Source of the DNA: CAVWGP01 sp963754645
Lineage (GTDB): Bacteria; Pseudomonadota; Alphaproteobacteria; Bin65
Reading direction: 5' to 3'
Length of the DNA: 64,000 nt
Assembly (NCBI GenBank): GCA_963754645.1
Contig: CAVWGP010000001.1
Span: forward strand, 248,001 to 312,000
The number at the start of each line of letters is the position of its first letter. The first letter of the stretch is position 1. The notes under the pieces are model-generated. The model was not told the DNA's origin and made no database searches. It saw only the letters and a list, made by a program, of their open reading frames with translations. Positions 54,927 through 63,976 of this stretch are shown one piece after another. The translations under genes were made by a program, and so were the position numbers.

Positions 54927-55982
54927 TCATAGCGAATACCATGTGGCGCGCGCCTTGCCGCGCTGCCGCACGCGCCCATCTGCGACCAGCTCGCGCAGAC
55001 GCACTTTTAGCGTGTTCCGGTTTGCGCCGGTGATCGATGCAAGCTGCGCGATCGTCAGGCGCTCCTTCGCCCGCAGCGCCTTGAGGACCTGGAGCGACAG
55101 CTCCGGCAAATCGGCCTCGTTGCCCTGAGCGATCCGTTCACGGTCCAATCGTACTGCAAGGCTATCCTTTTGCTTCTTGAGGCAGCGCAGGAAAAAGCCA
55201 ACCCACGGCTCCCAATCCGGCGTCTCGCTCTTGAGCGTGCCCTGCGTGCGCCGGAGCGCCTTGTAGTACAGGTCCTTGTTTTCCTCGATCACGCGCTCAA
55301 GCGAAGCGTAGGGCACATAAGCGTAGCCCGCTCGCAGCAAGAGCAGTGTGGTGAGCACGCGCGAGAGCCGCCCGTTTCCATCCTGAAAAGGATGGATTGC
55401 GAGAAACGTCACGATGAAAACGGCGATGATAAGAAGCGGGTGCAGTGCTTCCTCATCCAGCGCTTTGCGCGTCCAGGCGACGAGCGCCTCCATCTCGCGC
55501 GGCGTATCGAAAGGCGAGGTGGTCTCGAATACGATGCCGATCTCCCGCCCGTCCGCATCGAGCGCCACGACATTGTTGGGGAGCGTCTTATAGGCTCCGC
55601 GATGGCGCTCATCTTTGTCGCTGTGGCGCAGCAGGGTCTGATGTAATTGGCGGATATGGTTCTCGGTGAGACGCATGGCGGCGTAGGACTCGAACACGAG
55701 GTCCATCGCCTCGGCATATCCGGCCACTTCCTGCTCATCGCGCGTCTTGAAGGACTTGATGGAGACCGCCCGCGAGAGCAGGTCCTCGACCTCGGCGTCA
55801 GATAGCTTCGCCCCCTCAATGCGCGTAGAGGAGCCGACGCTCTCGATGGTTGCCACCTTGCGGAGTGCGCTGAGGCGATCCGGCGAGAGCGTCTTAAGGG
55901 CCTCCCACCTTCCTTTGAACTCATCGATCTCGGCGATGAGCTTCACGAGGTCGGGGCCGAATGCGAGCTTGGGCTCTCTCAT
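54927..55982 (-). CDS. Fic family protein (AMPylator-type)
   Basis: A Fic-domain protein of about 351 residues. The active-site loop is HPFQDGNGRLSRVL (HxFx[D/E]GNGRxxR complete). An N-terminal inhibitory helix, ESVGSSTRIEGAKLSD, has the (S/T)xxxEG motif, so it is a class II self-inhibited Fic. The C-terminus LTIAQLASITGANRNTLKVR is a winged helix-turn-helix, so the protein may bind DNA and regulate itself. The start at 55982 (MREPKLAFGPDLVKLIAEID) is chosen from family N-termini; Mets at 56000 and 56102 are in frame. Target proteins are unknown. Confidence 0.9.
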   Translation of the reverse strand: MREPKLAFGPDLVKLIAEIDEFKGRWEALKTLSPDRLSALRKVATIESVGSSTRIEGAKLSDAEVEDLLSRAVSIKSFKTRDEQEVAGYAEAMDLVFESYAAMRLTENHIRQLHQTLLRHSDKDERHRGAYKTLPNNVVALDADGREIGIVFETTSPFDTPREMEALVAWTRKALDEEALHPLLIIAVFIVTFLAIHPFQDGNGRLSRVLTTLLLLRAGYAYVPYASLERVIEENKDLYYKALRRTQGTLKSETPDWEPWVGFFLRCLKKQKDSLAVRLDRERIAQGNEADLPELSLQVLKALRAKERLTIAQLASITGANRNTLKVRLRELVADGRVRQRGKARATWYSL

Positions 55983-56010
55983 GGCCGGAAGCGCCCCCAT
56001 ATCCGATTCA

Positions 56011-56040
56011 ATACCCAATAATACCTGATTATACCCGATT
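56011..56040. promoter_or_regulatory. Three 10-bp direct repeats upstream of the Fic gene
   Basis: ATACCCAATA, ATACCTGATT, ATACCCGATT: three exact ten-base units in a row on the plus strand, with further inverted GGGTAT words at 56110-56115 and 56120-56125. They lie just upstream of the Fic start. Such helical-phase repeats are a likely operator, possibly for the protein's own winged helix (inference). Confidence 0.5.
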
Positions 56041-56404
56041 TGCCACCTCGTTTCTGAGGCACAGGCTAACTCGCGTCTACCACCAACATGCGAGGCTTCC
56101 ACGGCTATCGGGTATTTGCGGGTATGGAATTAGATGCGTGGGGCTGGGGACACGGAAGTCCTCGACCGATAAAGCCTATGGTTACGGTACTTCGCGCCCA
56201 TCTCCGGCCGCGCTCAACCACGCATCTGGGTTCTCTATGACGAATGACCGCGTCGGGCGCCGGCTTCGCAATCAACGCATGTTTGCCGAAGAGCAATGCA
56301 TTGACGCGAAGCCGAAGCCAGCCGCACACCGCCTGCCCTACGACAGCGGATTTCGTCCAGTGTAATCCTAGCGCGGGGCGTTGGCGCCCGGCGAAGGATC
56401 GAAG
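56041..56404. other. Intergenic stretch, no gene supported
   Basis: No ORF here has a ribosome site or recognisable domain. It has two inverted GGGTAT words near 56110 and otherwise mixed composition. Confidence 0.5.
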
Positions 56405-57463
56405 CTAATTTTTCGGCGCGGACTTGCCGTCGTAGCGCTTCGTCCATTCGGCCAGGATGCGCGTGCGCTCCTTGGCCATCCAGCCGAGATCGTTCTTGAT
56501 CAGCGCGCCTTCGACGCCCATCGGATAATTGGGCGGCGCGGCCTTGACGTCCTTGTGCGCGGTGATGGCGTACCATTTGCCGTACATTTCGTTGGCCTGC
56601 TTGGTGACGGTCCAATCGACCAGCTTCTTCGCGGCCTCCAGGTTCTTGGTGCCCTTGACGATGGCGGTCGCTTCCATTTCCCAGCCGACGCCTTCCTTGG
56701 GGACGACGAGGGCGAGCGGCGCCCCCTGCGTCTTCTCGCGCGCGCCGCGCATGTCGAAGCCGATGCCGATGGCGCGTTCGCCGCGCGCCGCCTGGACGCA
56801 GGGTGCCGAACCCGAATGCGTGTAGACGGCGATGTTCTCGTGCAGCTTGTCCATGTACGCCCATCCCGCATTCTCGCCCATGACCTGGAGCCAGGCGGCG
56901 ATGGTGAGATAGCCGGTGCCCGAAGACGCCGGATTGGGCATCACGACCAAGCCCTTATATTCGGGCTTGATGAGATCGGCCCAGCTTTCAGGCTGCTTGA
57001 GCTTCTTCGCTTCGCCTTCCTTGGTGTTGAAGCAGATGACGGCGGCATAGGCGTCCATGCCGGTCCACATCGCCGGGTTCTTCGCATCGCGGAACTGCGG
57101 CTTGAGGCCCGACGTGTCCTTCGGCGTGTGGCCGACCAGCATGCCCTGCAGCTCGAAGAAAACCACGCTCGACGCCGACAGGCCCCAGACCACGTCGGCG
57201 CGCGGATTGTCCTTCTCGGCGATCAAGCGCGCCGTCACCACGCCGGTCGAATCGCGGAACCAGACGATCTCGACATCGGGCACGTCCTTCTCGAACGCTT
57301 CCTTGTAGGGCTTCAATTGCTCGTTCTCGATCGCGGTGTAGACCGTGATCTTGGTGCGCTGTTGCGCCGTGCCCGGACCGGCCATCGCCGCCGTGAGGCC
57401 GAGCGCGGCCGCGGCGGTCAATGCCCAGCGCCACGTGAATTGGGTTGTCGTTTTTGCCATCAT
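56405..57463 (-). CDS. Extracellular solute-binding protein, 2-aminoethylphosphonate/iron type
   Basis: A 352-residue periplasmic binding protein (family 1). The signal peptide is TTTQFTWRWALTAAAALGLT, with cleavage near GTAQQ. The mature start RTKITVYTAIENEQLKPYKE, then WFRDSTGVVTARLIAEKDNP and ADVVWGLSASSVVFFELQGM strongly resemble binding proteins annotated for 2-aminoethylphosphonate uptake, and more distantly Fe3+-binding proteins. GGGAG precedes the ATG pair at 57463/57460. The permeases and phosphonatase genes are not nearby, so ligand assignment stays tentative. It diverges from the Rieske gene. Confidence 0.87.
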   Translation of the reverse strand: MMAKTTTQFTWRWALTAAAALGLTAAMAGPGTAQQRTKITVYTAIENEQLKPYKEAFEKDVPDVEIVWFRDSTGVVTARLIAEKDNPRADVVWGLSASSVVFFELQGMLVGHTPKDTSGLKPQFRDAKNPAMWTGMDAYAAVICFNTKEGEAKKLKQPESWADLIKPEYKGLVVMPNPASSGTGYLTIAAWLQVMGENAGWAYMDKLHENIAVYTHSGSAPCVQAARGERAIGIGFDMRGAREKTQGAPLALVVPKEGVGWEMEATAIVKGTKNLEAAKKLVDWTVTKQANEMYGKWYAITAHKDVKAAPPNYPMGVEGALIKNDLGWMAKERTRILAEWTKRYDGKSAPKN

Positions 57464-57678
57464 TGTCTCCCTGTTCGCCTTGTTGTTGCGCAGTCGCCGG
57501 ACTGGCGCCGTTCGTCGCGGCGGCGTCGGGCATGGCGAAAAGCCTAGCATGGATTTGTGACACTTCGAAATACGCGTCGGGACGGCCCGGCATCGGCCGG
57601 GCGGATGGCTGTCATAGGCTTGGGCGATGAATTGAACGCTTGTTTCGCCCGGCCGGGAGCGGCAATCTTTTGCGCGTC

Positions 57679-58950
57679 ATGCCCGCCTCGACGCCGATCC
57701 TCGACGCACACGATCCCGCCGCCATCGCGCGCCTCGTCGCCTCGTATCGCCCGGGCGGCCCGCTGCCGCGGCCGTTCTATACCGACGCCGCGGTGTTCGA
57801 GGCCGACATGGCGCGCATCTGGCGCCGTTTCTGGCTCTATGCCGGGCATGGCTGTTCGATTCCCGCGCCCGGCGATTGGCTGACCTGGGAGATCGGCACC
57901 GATTCGATCATCCTCGTGCGCAATCCGGCGGGTACGGTGAACGCCTTTTTCAACACCTGCCGCCACCGCGGCTCGCGCATTTGCAAGGACGAACGCGGCC
58001 ACGGCCGCGCCCTGGCCTGCCCCTATCACGGCTGGACCTACGATCTCGACGGCAAGCTCAAGAACCGCACCGAAGCGGAATTCGGCGTCCATCAATCCAC
58101 ACTTGGGCTGCATCCGGTGCCGCTGCGCGAGGCCGGCGGCTTGCTGTTCGTGGCGCTCGGCGACGATCCGGTGAGTTTCGACGCGGCGCTCGCCGATCTC
58201 GCGCCGCGCATGGAGCGCCAGGGTTTCGCCGATGCGAAGCTGGCCAAGACCGCGCGCTACACGGTGAAGGCCAATTGGAAGCTTATCTTCGAGAACAACC
58301 GCGAGTGCTATCACTGCCCGATCGCGCATCCCGAATATACCCGCGCGACCTTCGACGTGGCGCGCGCGGCGCCGAGCGGCGTCAAGCATGTCGAGCGCCA
58401 GACCGAGGCGGCCAATGCGCGCTTTCGCGAGATGGGCCTCGACACCGGCGATGCGTGGTCGAACATGAGCGGCGATTTCTGGCGCGTGACGCGCGCGCCG
58501 CTGGCCGACGGTTTCGTGACGCAGAGCCTCGACGGCAAGCCGGTGGCGCCGCTCATGGGCCGGATGCGCGAGCTCGGCCGCGGCAGCGCCGGCACGCTGC
58601 GCTCGACCGTGTTCCCGAATTTTTGGCAGCACGCCAGCGACGATTACGCGGCGGCGACGCGCATCACGCCGCTCGATGCCGGATCGTGCCGCATCGATAT
58701 CGATTGGTTCGTGCACAAGGACGCGGTCGAAGGCAAGGACTACGACCTCGCCGCGCTCGCCGCCTTCTGGCAGCGCACCTCGGAACAGGATTGGGCGATC
58801 TGCGAGGCCAACCAGCAGGGCGTGTCGTCGTCGCGCTACGTGCCCGGGCCCTATTCCAAAACGGTCGAGGGCAACGTCCAGCGCTTCGTCGATTGGTATC
58901 TCGGCGAACTCGCGCCGAAACGGCGCCTCAAATCCGTGAAAGCGCGATGA
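57679..58950 (+). CDS. Rieske non-heme iron oxygenase, alpha subunit
   Basis: A 423-residue aromatic-ring-hydroxylating-type oxygenase. The Rieske cluster motif is CRHRGSRICKDERGHGR then ACPYHGWTYD (CxH...CxxH). Mononuclear iron ligands are in NNRECYHCPIAHPEY (two His) and the Asp in EQDWAICEAN. The subgroup with LIFENNRECYHCPIAHPEY includes glycine betaine, stachydrine and carnitine-type oxygenases that remove N-methyl groups or cleave quaternary amines. The stop overlaps the next start (ATGA), tying it to two FAD-GcvT demethylases. A reductase subunit is not seen in the window. Start ATG at 57679 follows family N-termini. Confidence 0.92.
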   Translation: MPASTPILDAHDPAAIARLVASYRPGGPLPRPFYTDAAVFEADMARIWRRFWLYAGHGCSIPAPGDWLTWEIGTDSIILVRNPAGTVNAFFNTCRHRGSRICKDERGHGRALACPYHGWTYDLDGKLKNRTEAEFGVHQSTLGLHPVPLREAGGLLFVALGDDPVSFDAALADLAPRMERQGFADAKLAKTARYTVKANWKLIFENNRECYHCPIAHPEYTRATFDVARAAPSGVKHVERQTEAANARFREMGLDTGDAWSNMSGDFWRVTRAPLADGFVTQSLDGKPVAPLMGRMRELGRGSAGTLRSTVFPNFWQHASDDYAAATRITPLDAGSCRIDIDWFVHKDAVEGKDYDLAALAAFWQRTSEQDWAICEANQQGVSSSRYVPGPYSKTVEGNVQRFVDWYLGELAPKRRLKSVKAR

Positions 58951-61376
58951 GCGACGCCGCGCTGCCCGACCGCGCCGCCATCGTCATCATCGGCGCCGGC
59001 GCCATCGGCTGCTCGGTCGCCTATCACTTGGCGAAAGACGGCGCGCGCGACGTGCTCGTGCTCGAGAAGAGCGGCATCACCCATGGCTCGACCTGGCACG
59101 CCGCCGGCCTCGTGGGCCAGCTCCGCTCCAAGCGCAATTTGACGCGCATGATGCAAAACTCGGTCGAGCTTTACGGCAAGCTCGCGGCCGAAACCGGCAT
59201 GGCGATCGATTGGAAGCCGGTCGGCAGCCTGCGCCTCGCTTCGTCGAAAGCGCGCTGGAGCGAGATCAAGCGCACGGCGACGACGGCGCGCAGCTTCGGC
59301 TTCGAGCTCAATCTGGTCGGCCCGTCCGAGGCGCGGCGGATTTTTCCCTTCATCGCCACCGACGGCGTCGAGGGCGCCGCCTTCATTCCCTCCGACGGCT
59401 ATATCGATCCTTCGGGCCTGACGCTGGCGCTGGCCGCGGGCGCGCGGCGCGCCGGCGTCAAGATCGTCGAGGGCGTGCGCGTTACCGGTTTCGAAATCAA
59501 GGACCGCCGCATCAATGCCGTCATCACCGATCGCGGCCGAATTGGCTGCGAAACCGTCGTCAATTGCGCCGGCATCTGGGCGCGCGACATCGGCAAGATG
59601 ATGGGCGTGCGCGTGCCCGTCGCCGCGGTCGAACATCAATACATGGTCACGGAGAAATCCAAGGACGTGCCGCCGAGCTTGACCTCGCTGCGCGACCCGG
59701 ACCGGAATTTCTATTTGAAGCCCGAGGTCGGCGGCTTCGCCATCGGCGGCTGGGAGGACAACACCGTGCCGTTCGGCGCCGGCGGCGTGCCCTTCGCCTT
59801 CGGCCGCGAGCTGCTGGCGAGCAATCTCGCGCGTTTCGAAGCCATCGCCCTGCCCGCCGCCGAACGCATTCCGCTGGTCAACCAGCTCGGCATCCGCCAG
59901 CTCATCAACGGCCCGATCCCGATCACGCCCGACGGCGAGCCGATCGTCGGCCGCGCGCCCGAACTCGACAACGCCTTCGTCGCCGGCGGCTTCACCTCGG
60001 GAATCGCGGCGGCGGGCGGCGCGGGCCGCGCGCTCGCCCATTGGATCCTGGCGGGCGAGCCGGAATTCGATCTTTGGAGCTTCGATATCCGCCGCTTCGG
60101 CCCGCACCACATCGGCTCGCACAATCTGCACGAGCGCGGCATCGAGGCCTATCATCGCTACTATCTCATCCATTGGCCGGGCGAGGAGATGCAGCGCGGG
60201 CGCGGCGGACGGCGCTCGCCGCTCTATGGCGCGCTCGCCGCGGCCGGCGCCGTGTTCGGCGCGCGCTTCGGCTGGGAACGGCCCAACTGGTTCGCCGCCG
60301 CCGGCGAGGACAAGCGCGACGTTCCGAGCTTCGAGGGCCGGCCGAATTGGTTCGCCGCGGTGGCGCGCGAATGCCAGGCGATCCGCGAGCGCGTCGTCGC
60401 GATCGATCAATCCTCGTTCTCGAAATTCGAAATCGCCGGACCCGGCGCGCTCGCCTTCCTGCAACGCCTGGCCGCCAACAACGTCGACAAGCCGCCGGGC
60501 GCCATCGTCTATACGCAGATGTGCAATGCCAAGGGCGGCATCGAGGCCGACGTGACGGTGATGCGGCTCGATGCCGAGCGCTTTTATCTCGTCACCGGCA
60601 GCGCCTTCGGCATCCACGACGCCGACTGGATCGCGCGCCACATGCCGCGCGACGGCTCGGTGACGCTCAGCGACGCGACCAATGCCAGCGCGGTGATCAA
60701 TCTTTGCGGGCCGAAATCGCGCGACGTGCTTGCCGCCATCGCCGACGGCGACGTGTCGAATGCCGCGCTGCCCTATATGTCGATGCGCGAGCTGCGCCTG
60801 GGTTATGCGCCGGCGCGCGTCGCGCGCGTGACCTATGTCGGCGAGCTCGGCTACGAGCTCTACATTCCGGTCGAATATGCGGCGCACGTTTACGAATTGC
60901 TGTGGGCGGCGGGCGCCGCGCACGGCATCGCCAATGCCGGCTACCGCGCGATCGAATCGTGCCGGCTGGAAAAGCGCTATCTCTATTGGGGCGCCGACAT
61001 CACGCCGGATTACAACCCCTACGAAGCCGGGCTCGGCTTCGCCGTCGCGCTCGGCGGCAAGGGCGACTTCATCGGCCGCGCCGCGCTCGAAACGGCGAAA
61101 CGCGAGGGCGCGCGGCGCAGGCTCGCCGCCTTTATCCTCGACGGCGACACGCCGGTTTACGGCAGCGAGGCGATCTGGCGCGCCGGCCGCGTCGTCGGCG
61201 TGACCTCGAGCGGCGGCTACGGCCACACCATCGGCCGCTACATCGCCTTCGGCTATGTGCCGAGCGAGGAGATCGCGCACGCGGACTTCGAGATCGAAGC
61301 CTTCACCCGCCGCATCCCGGCGCGGCGCATCGACGGTTGCGCCTACGATCCCGGGCGCAAGCGGATTCTCTCATAA
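58947..61376 (+). CDS. FAD-dependent demethylase with GcvT domain (dimethylglycine/sarcosine dehydrogenase-like), copy 1
   Basis: An 809-residue two-part enzyme. The N-terminal oxidase domain has the FAD motif AIVIIGAGAIGCSVAYHLAK and GITHGSTWHAAGLVGQLRS (the His/Trp region of covalent-FAD dehydrogenases). The C-terminal half (from about residue 430) is a folate-binding GcvT domain with RPNWFAAVARECQAIRERVV, QLVYTQMCNAKGGIEADVTV-type text and VGELGYELYIPVEYAAHVYE. It oxidises an N-methyl amine and passes the one-carbon unit to tetrahydrofolate. It overlaps the Rieske gene by four bases. It is a paralogue of the next gene, roughly half identical by eye. Confidence 0.92.
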   Translation: MSDAALPDRAAIVIIGAGAIGCSVAYHLAKDGARDVLVLEKSGITHGSTWHAAGLVGQLRSKRNLTRMMQNSVELYGKLAAETGMAIDWKPVGSLRLASSKARWSEIKRTATTARSFGFELNLVGPSEARRIFPFIATDGVEGAAFIPSDGYIDPSGLTLALAAGARRAGVKIVEGVRVTGFEIKDRRINAVITDRGRIGCETVVNCAGIWARDIGKMMGVRVPVAAVEHQYMVTEKSKDVPPSLTSLRDPDRNFYLKPEVGGFAIGGWEDNTVPFGAGGVPFAFGRELLASNLARFEAIALPAAERIPLVNQLGIRQLINGPIPITPDGEPIVGRAPELDNAFVAGGFTSGIAAAGGAGRALAHWILAGEPEFDLWSFDIRRFGPHHIGSHNLHERGIEAYHRYYLIHWPGEEMQRGRGGRRSPLYGALAAAGAVFGARFGWERPNWFAAAGEDKRDVPSFEGRPNWFAAVARECQAIRERVVAIDQSSFSKFEIAGPGALAFLQRLAANNVDKPPGAIVYTQMCNAKGGIEADVTVMRLDAERFYLVTGSAFGIHDADWIARHMPRDGSVTLSDATNASAVINLCGPKSRDVLAAIADGDVSNAALPYMSMRELRLGYAPARVARVTYVGELGYELYIPVEYAAHVYELLWAAGAAHGIANAGYRAIESCRLEKRYLYWGADITPDYNPYEAGLGFAVALGGKGDFIGRAALETAKREGARRRLAAFILDGDTPVYGSEAIWRAGRVVGVTSSGGYGHTIGRYIAFGYVPSEEIAHADFEIEAFTRRIPARRIDGCAYDPGRKRILS

Positions 61377-61466
61377 GGAGCGGTGCCAGCCAATGAAGTC
61401 GAACGCGGCAATGCAATCGGGCGAGTTGCGCCGGGCGCGCGCACGCGCTCGCCGGAGGCCGTTCGC

Positions 61467-63905
61467 ATGACCGCGCTGCCCGCCCATGCCAGTTGCGTCA
61501 TCATCGGCGGCGGCATCGTCGGCTGCAGCACGGCCTATCATCTCGCCAAGCTCGGCTGGAAGGACGTGATCTTGCTCGAACGCGAGAAGCTGACCAGCGG
61601 CTCGACGTTTCATGCCGCCGGCCTGGTTGGCCAGTTGCGCAGCTCCGCGAACATCACGCAGCTTCTGAAATACAGCGTCGAACTCTACGACCGCCTCGAA
61701 GCCGAGACCGGCCAGGCGACGGGTTGGAAGCGCAACGGCGGATTGCGCCTCGCCTGCAATGCGGAACGCCTGGTCGAGATCAAGCGCCAGGCGACGACGG
61801 CCCATTCCTTCGGCCTCGAAATGCATCTGCTGTCGCCGAAGGAAGCGCAAGCGCTGTGGCCGATCATGGACATATCGGACGTCGCCGGCGGCGCTTTCCT
61901 GCCGACCGACGGACAAACCAACCCTTCGGACACGACCCAGGCCCTGGCCAAAGGCGCGCGCATGCAGGGCGTGCGCATCGTCGAGGATTGCCCCGTGACC
62001 GCGGTTCGCACCAAGGATGGACGGGTCAGCGGCGTTGCGACGCCGCTGGGCGAAATCCACGCGCAGATCGTCGTGTGTTGCGCGGGGCAGTGGACGCGCG
62101 CCCTCGCGGCCAGCCTCGGCGTCGCCGTCCCGCTCGTCTCCGTGCAGCACCAATACATGATCACCGAGCCCTTCGGCGTGAAGCGCGACCTGCCGACACT
62201 GCGCGACCCCGACCGGCTGATTTATTTCAAGGAGGAAGTCGGCGGCCTCGCAATGGGCGGCTACGAGCCCAATCCGAAATCCTGGGCCGATACCGGCATT
62301 CCCGACGGCTTTCATTTCACGCTGCTGAATTCCGATTGGGATCATTTCGAGCCGATGATGAAGCAAGCGCTGGCCCGCGTGCCCAAGCTCGCCGATGCCG
62401 GCATCAAGCAACTCATCAACGGCCCCGAGAGCTTCACGCCCGATGGAAACTGGATCATCGGCGAAGCGCCGGAGCTGGGCGGCTTCTATGTCGGCGCCGG
62501 GTTCAACGCCTTCGGCATCGCATCGGCGGGCGGTGCCGGGCGGGCGCTGGCCGAGTGGATCGAGGCGGGCGAGCCGCCCTTCGACGTGTGGCCGGTGGAT
62601 ATTCGCCGCTTCGGCCGGCCGCATCGCGATGTGCGCTGGGTGCGCAAGCGCACGCTCGAAGCCTATGCCAAGCACTACACCATGGCCTGGCCATTCGAGG
62701 AGCATGCCAGCGGCCGGCCGGCGCGGGTCTCGCCGCTCTACTTGCGGCTCAAGGAACAGGGCGCCGTGTTCGGCGAGAAGCTCGGCTGGGAGCGGCCGAA
62801 CTGGTTTGCGCCGCCGGGCATCGCGGCCAAGGACGTTTACACCTACGGACGGCAGAATTGGTTTACCCAGGTCGGCGAGGAGCATCGCGCCTGCCGCGAG
62901 CGCGTGGCGTTGTTCGACGAAACCTCCTTCGCCAAATTCGAGCTGACCGGCCGCGACGCCGAGAACGTGCTTTCGTGGCTCTGCGCCAACGACGTCGCCA
63001 AGCCGCCCGGCAGCCTGGTCTACACCCAGATGCTCAACCGGCGCGGCGGCATCGAGTGCGATCTGACGGTGGCACGGCTCGCCGACAATGCCTTCTACCT
63101 CGTGACCGGCACCGGTTTCGCGACGCACGATTTTGCTTGGATCGCGCGCAATATTCCGCCGGGCGCCGACGCGCGCCTGAGCGACGTCACCTCGGCCTAT
63201 GCCGTGCTCGGCCTCATGGGGCCGCGAGCGCGCGACGTGCTGGGCGCCGCGACCGATGACGAACTTTCCGATGCCGCCTTCCCATTCGCCACTTGGCGGA
63301 CGCTGCGCATCGCCGGCGCCACGGTGCGCGCGCTGCGCATCACGTTCGTGGGCGAGCTGGGCTGGGAGCTGCACGTGCCAAGCGAATCGGCGCTCGCCGT
63401 TTACGATGCGCTCATGGCGGCGGGAGCCGCGCACGGCATTGTCAACGCCGGTTACCGCGCGATCGAGTCGCTGCGCCTCGAGAAGGGCTATCGCGTTTGG
63501 GCCGGCGAGCTCGGGCCGGACTATACGCCGCTCGAAGCCGGGCTGGGCTGGGCGGTGAAGCTCAAGACGCCGATCGCGTTTCTCGGCCGCGAAGCGATCG
63601 AGGCGCAGCGCAAATCGCCGCTCGCCAAGCGCCTCGCCTGCTTCACCGTCGATCCCGCCATTGTCCTGCTCGGCCGCGAGACCCTCTACCGCGACGGCGA
63701 GCGCGTCGGCTGGCTCGCTTCGGGCGGCTTCGGCTACACCGCCCAGCGCAGCATCGGTTTCGGCTATGTGCGCAACGCCATCGGCATCGATGACGAATTT
63801 CTCGTCTCCGGGCGCTACGAGTTGGAAGTCGCGGGCGATCTTGTGCCGGCGAAATTTCACCGGCGGGCGCTCTACGATCCCGATAGCCTGCGGGTGAAAT
63901 CGTAA
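61467..63905 (+). CDS. FAD-dependent demethylase with GcvT domain, copy 2
   Basis: An 812-residue paralogue of the previous gene: SCVIIGGGIVGCSTAYHLAK, LTSGSTFHAAGLVGQLRSSA, then the GcvT half with RQNWFTQVGEEHRACRERVA, YTQMLNRRGGIECDLTVARL and VGELGWELHVPSESALAVYD. The start MTALPAHAS at 61467 has CGGAGG nine bases upstream; in-frame Mets upstream would add 28 non-conserved residues. With Rieske oxygenase plus copy 1 it makes a stepwise N-demethylation set, as in betaine or proline betaine breakdown (dimethyl to monomethyl to free amino acid). The order of action of the two copies is unknown. Confidence 0.92.
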   Translation: MTALPAHASCVIIGGGIVGCSTAYHLAKLGWKDVILLEREKLTSGSTFHAAGLVGQLRSSANITQLLKYSVELYDRLEAETGQATGWKRNGGLRLACNAERLVEIKRQATTAHSFGLEMHLLSPKEAQALWPIMDISDVAGGAFLPTDGQTNPSDTTQALAKGARMQGVRIVEDCPVTAVRTKDGRVSGVATPLGEIHAQIVVCCAGQWTRALAASLGVAVPLVSVQHQYMITEPFGVKRDLPTLRDPDRLIYFKEEVGGLAMGGYEPNPKSWADTGIPDGFHFTLLNSDWDHFEPMMKQALARVPKLADAGIKQLINGPESFTPDGNWIIGEAPELGGFYVGAGFNAFGIASAGGAGRALAEWIEAGEPPFDVWPVDIRRFGRPHRDVRWVRKRTLEAYAKHYTMAWPFEEHASGRPARVSPLYLRLKEQGAVFGEKLGWERPNWFAPPGIAAKDVYTYGRQNWFTQVGEEHRACRERVALFDETSFAKFELTGRDAENVLSWLCANDVAKPPGSLVYTQMLNRRGGIECDLTVARLADNAFYLVTGTGFATHDFAWIARNIPPGADARLSDVTSAYAVLGLMGPRARDVLGAATDDELSDAAFPFATWRTLRIAGATVRALRITFVGELGWELHVPSESALAVYDALMAAGAAHGIVNAGYRAIESLRLEKGYRVWAGELGPDYTPLEAGLGWAVKLKTPIAFLGREAIEAQRKSPLAKRLACFTVDPAIVLLGRETLYRDGERVGWLASGGFGYTAQRSIGFGYVRNAIGIDDEFLVSGRYELEVAGDLVPAKFHRRALYDPDSLRVKS

Positions 63906-63976
63906 CCTGGCCTAGGCAAGCGCCGCGCGCTTCGCCTAACATCGCCGGCCAGCGACGCGCATACAAGGAAACGCGA

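Noticed and set aside
56011..56040. CRISPR-like array upstream of the Fic gene
   Set aside because: The units are only 10 bp, contiguous and without spacers; they fit an operator better.
57876..61376. 1166-codon plus-strand frame spanning the Rieske gene and the first FAD-GcvT gene
   Set aside because: Its first third is a shadow of the Rieske gene in another frame; the real gene starts at 58947.
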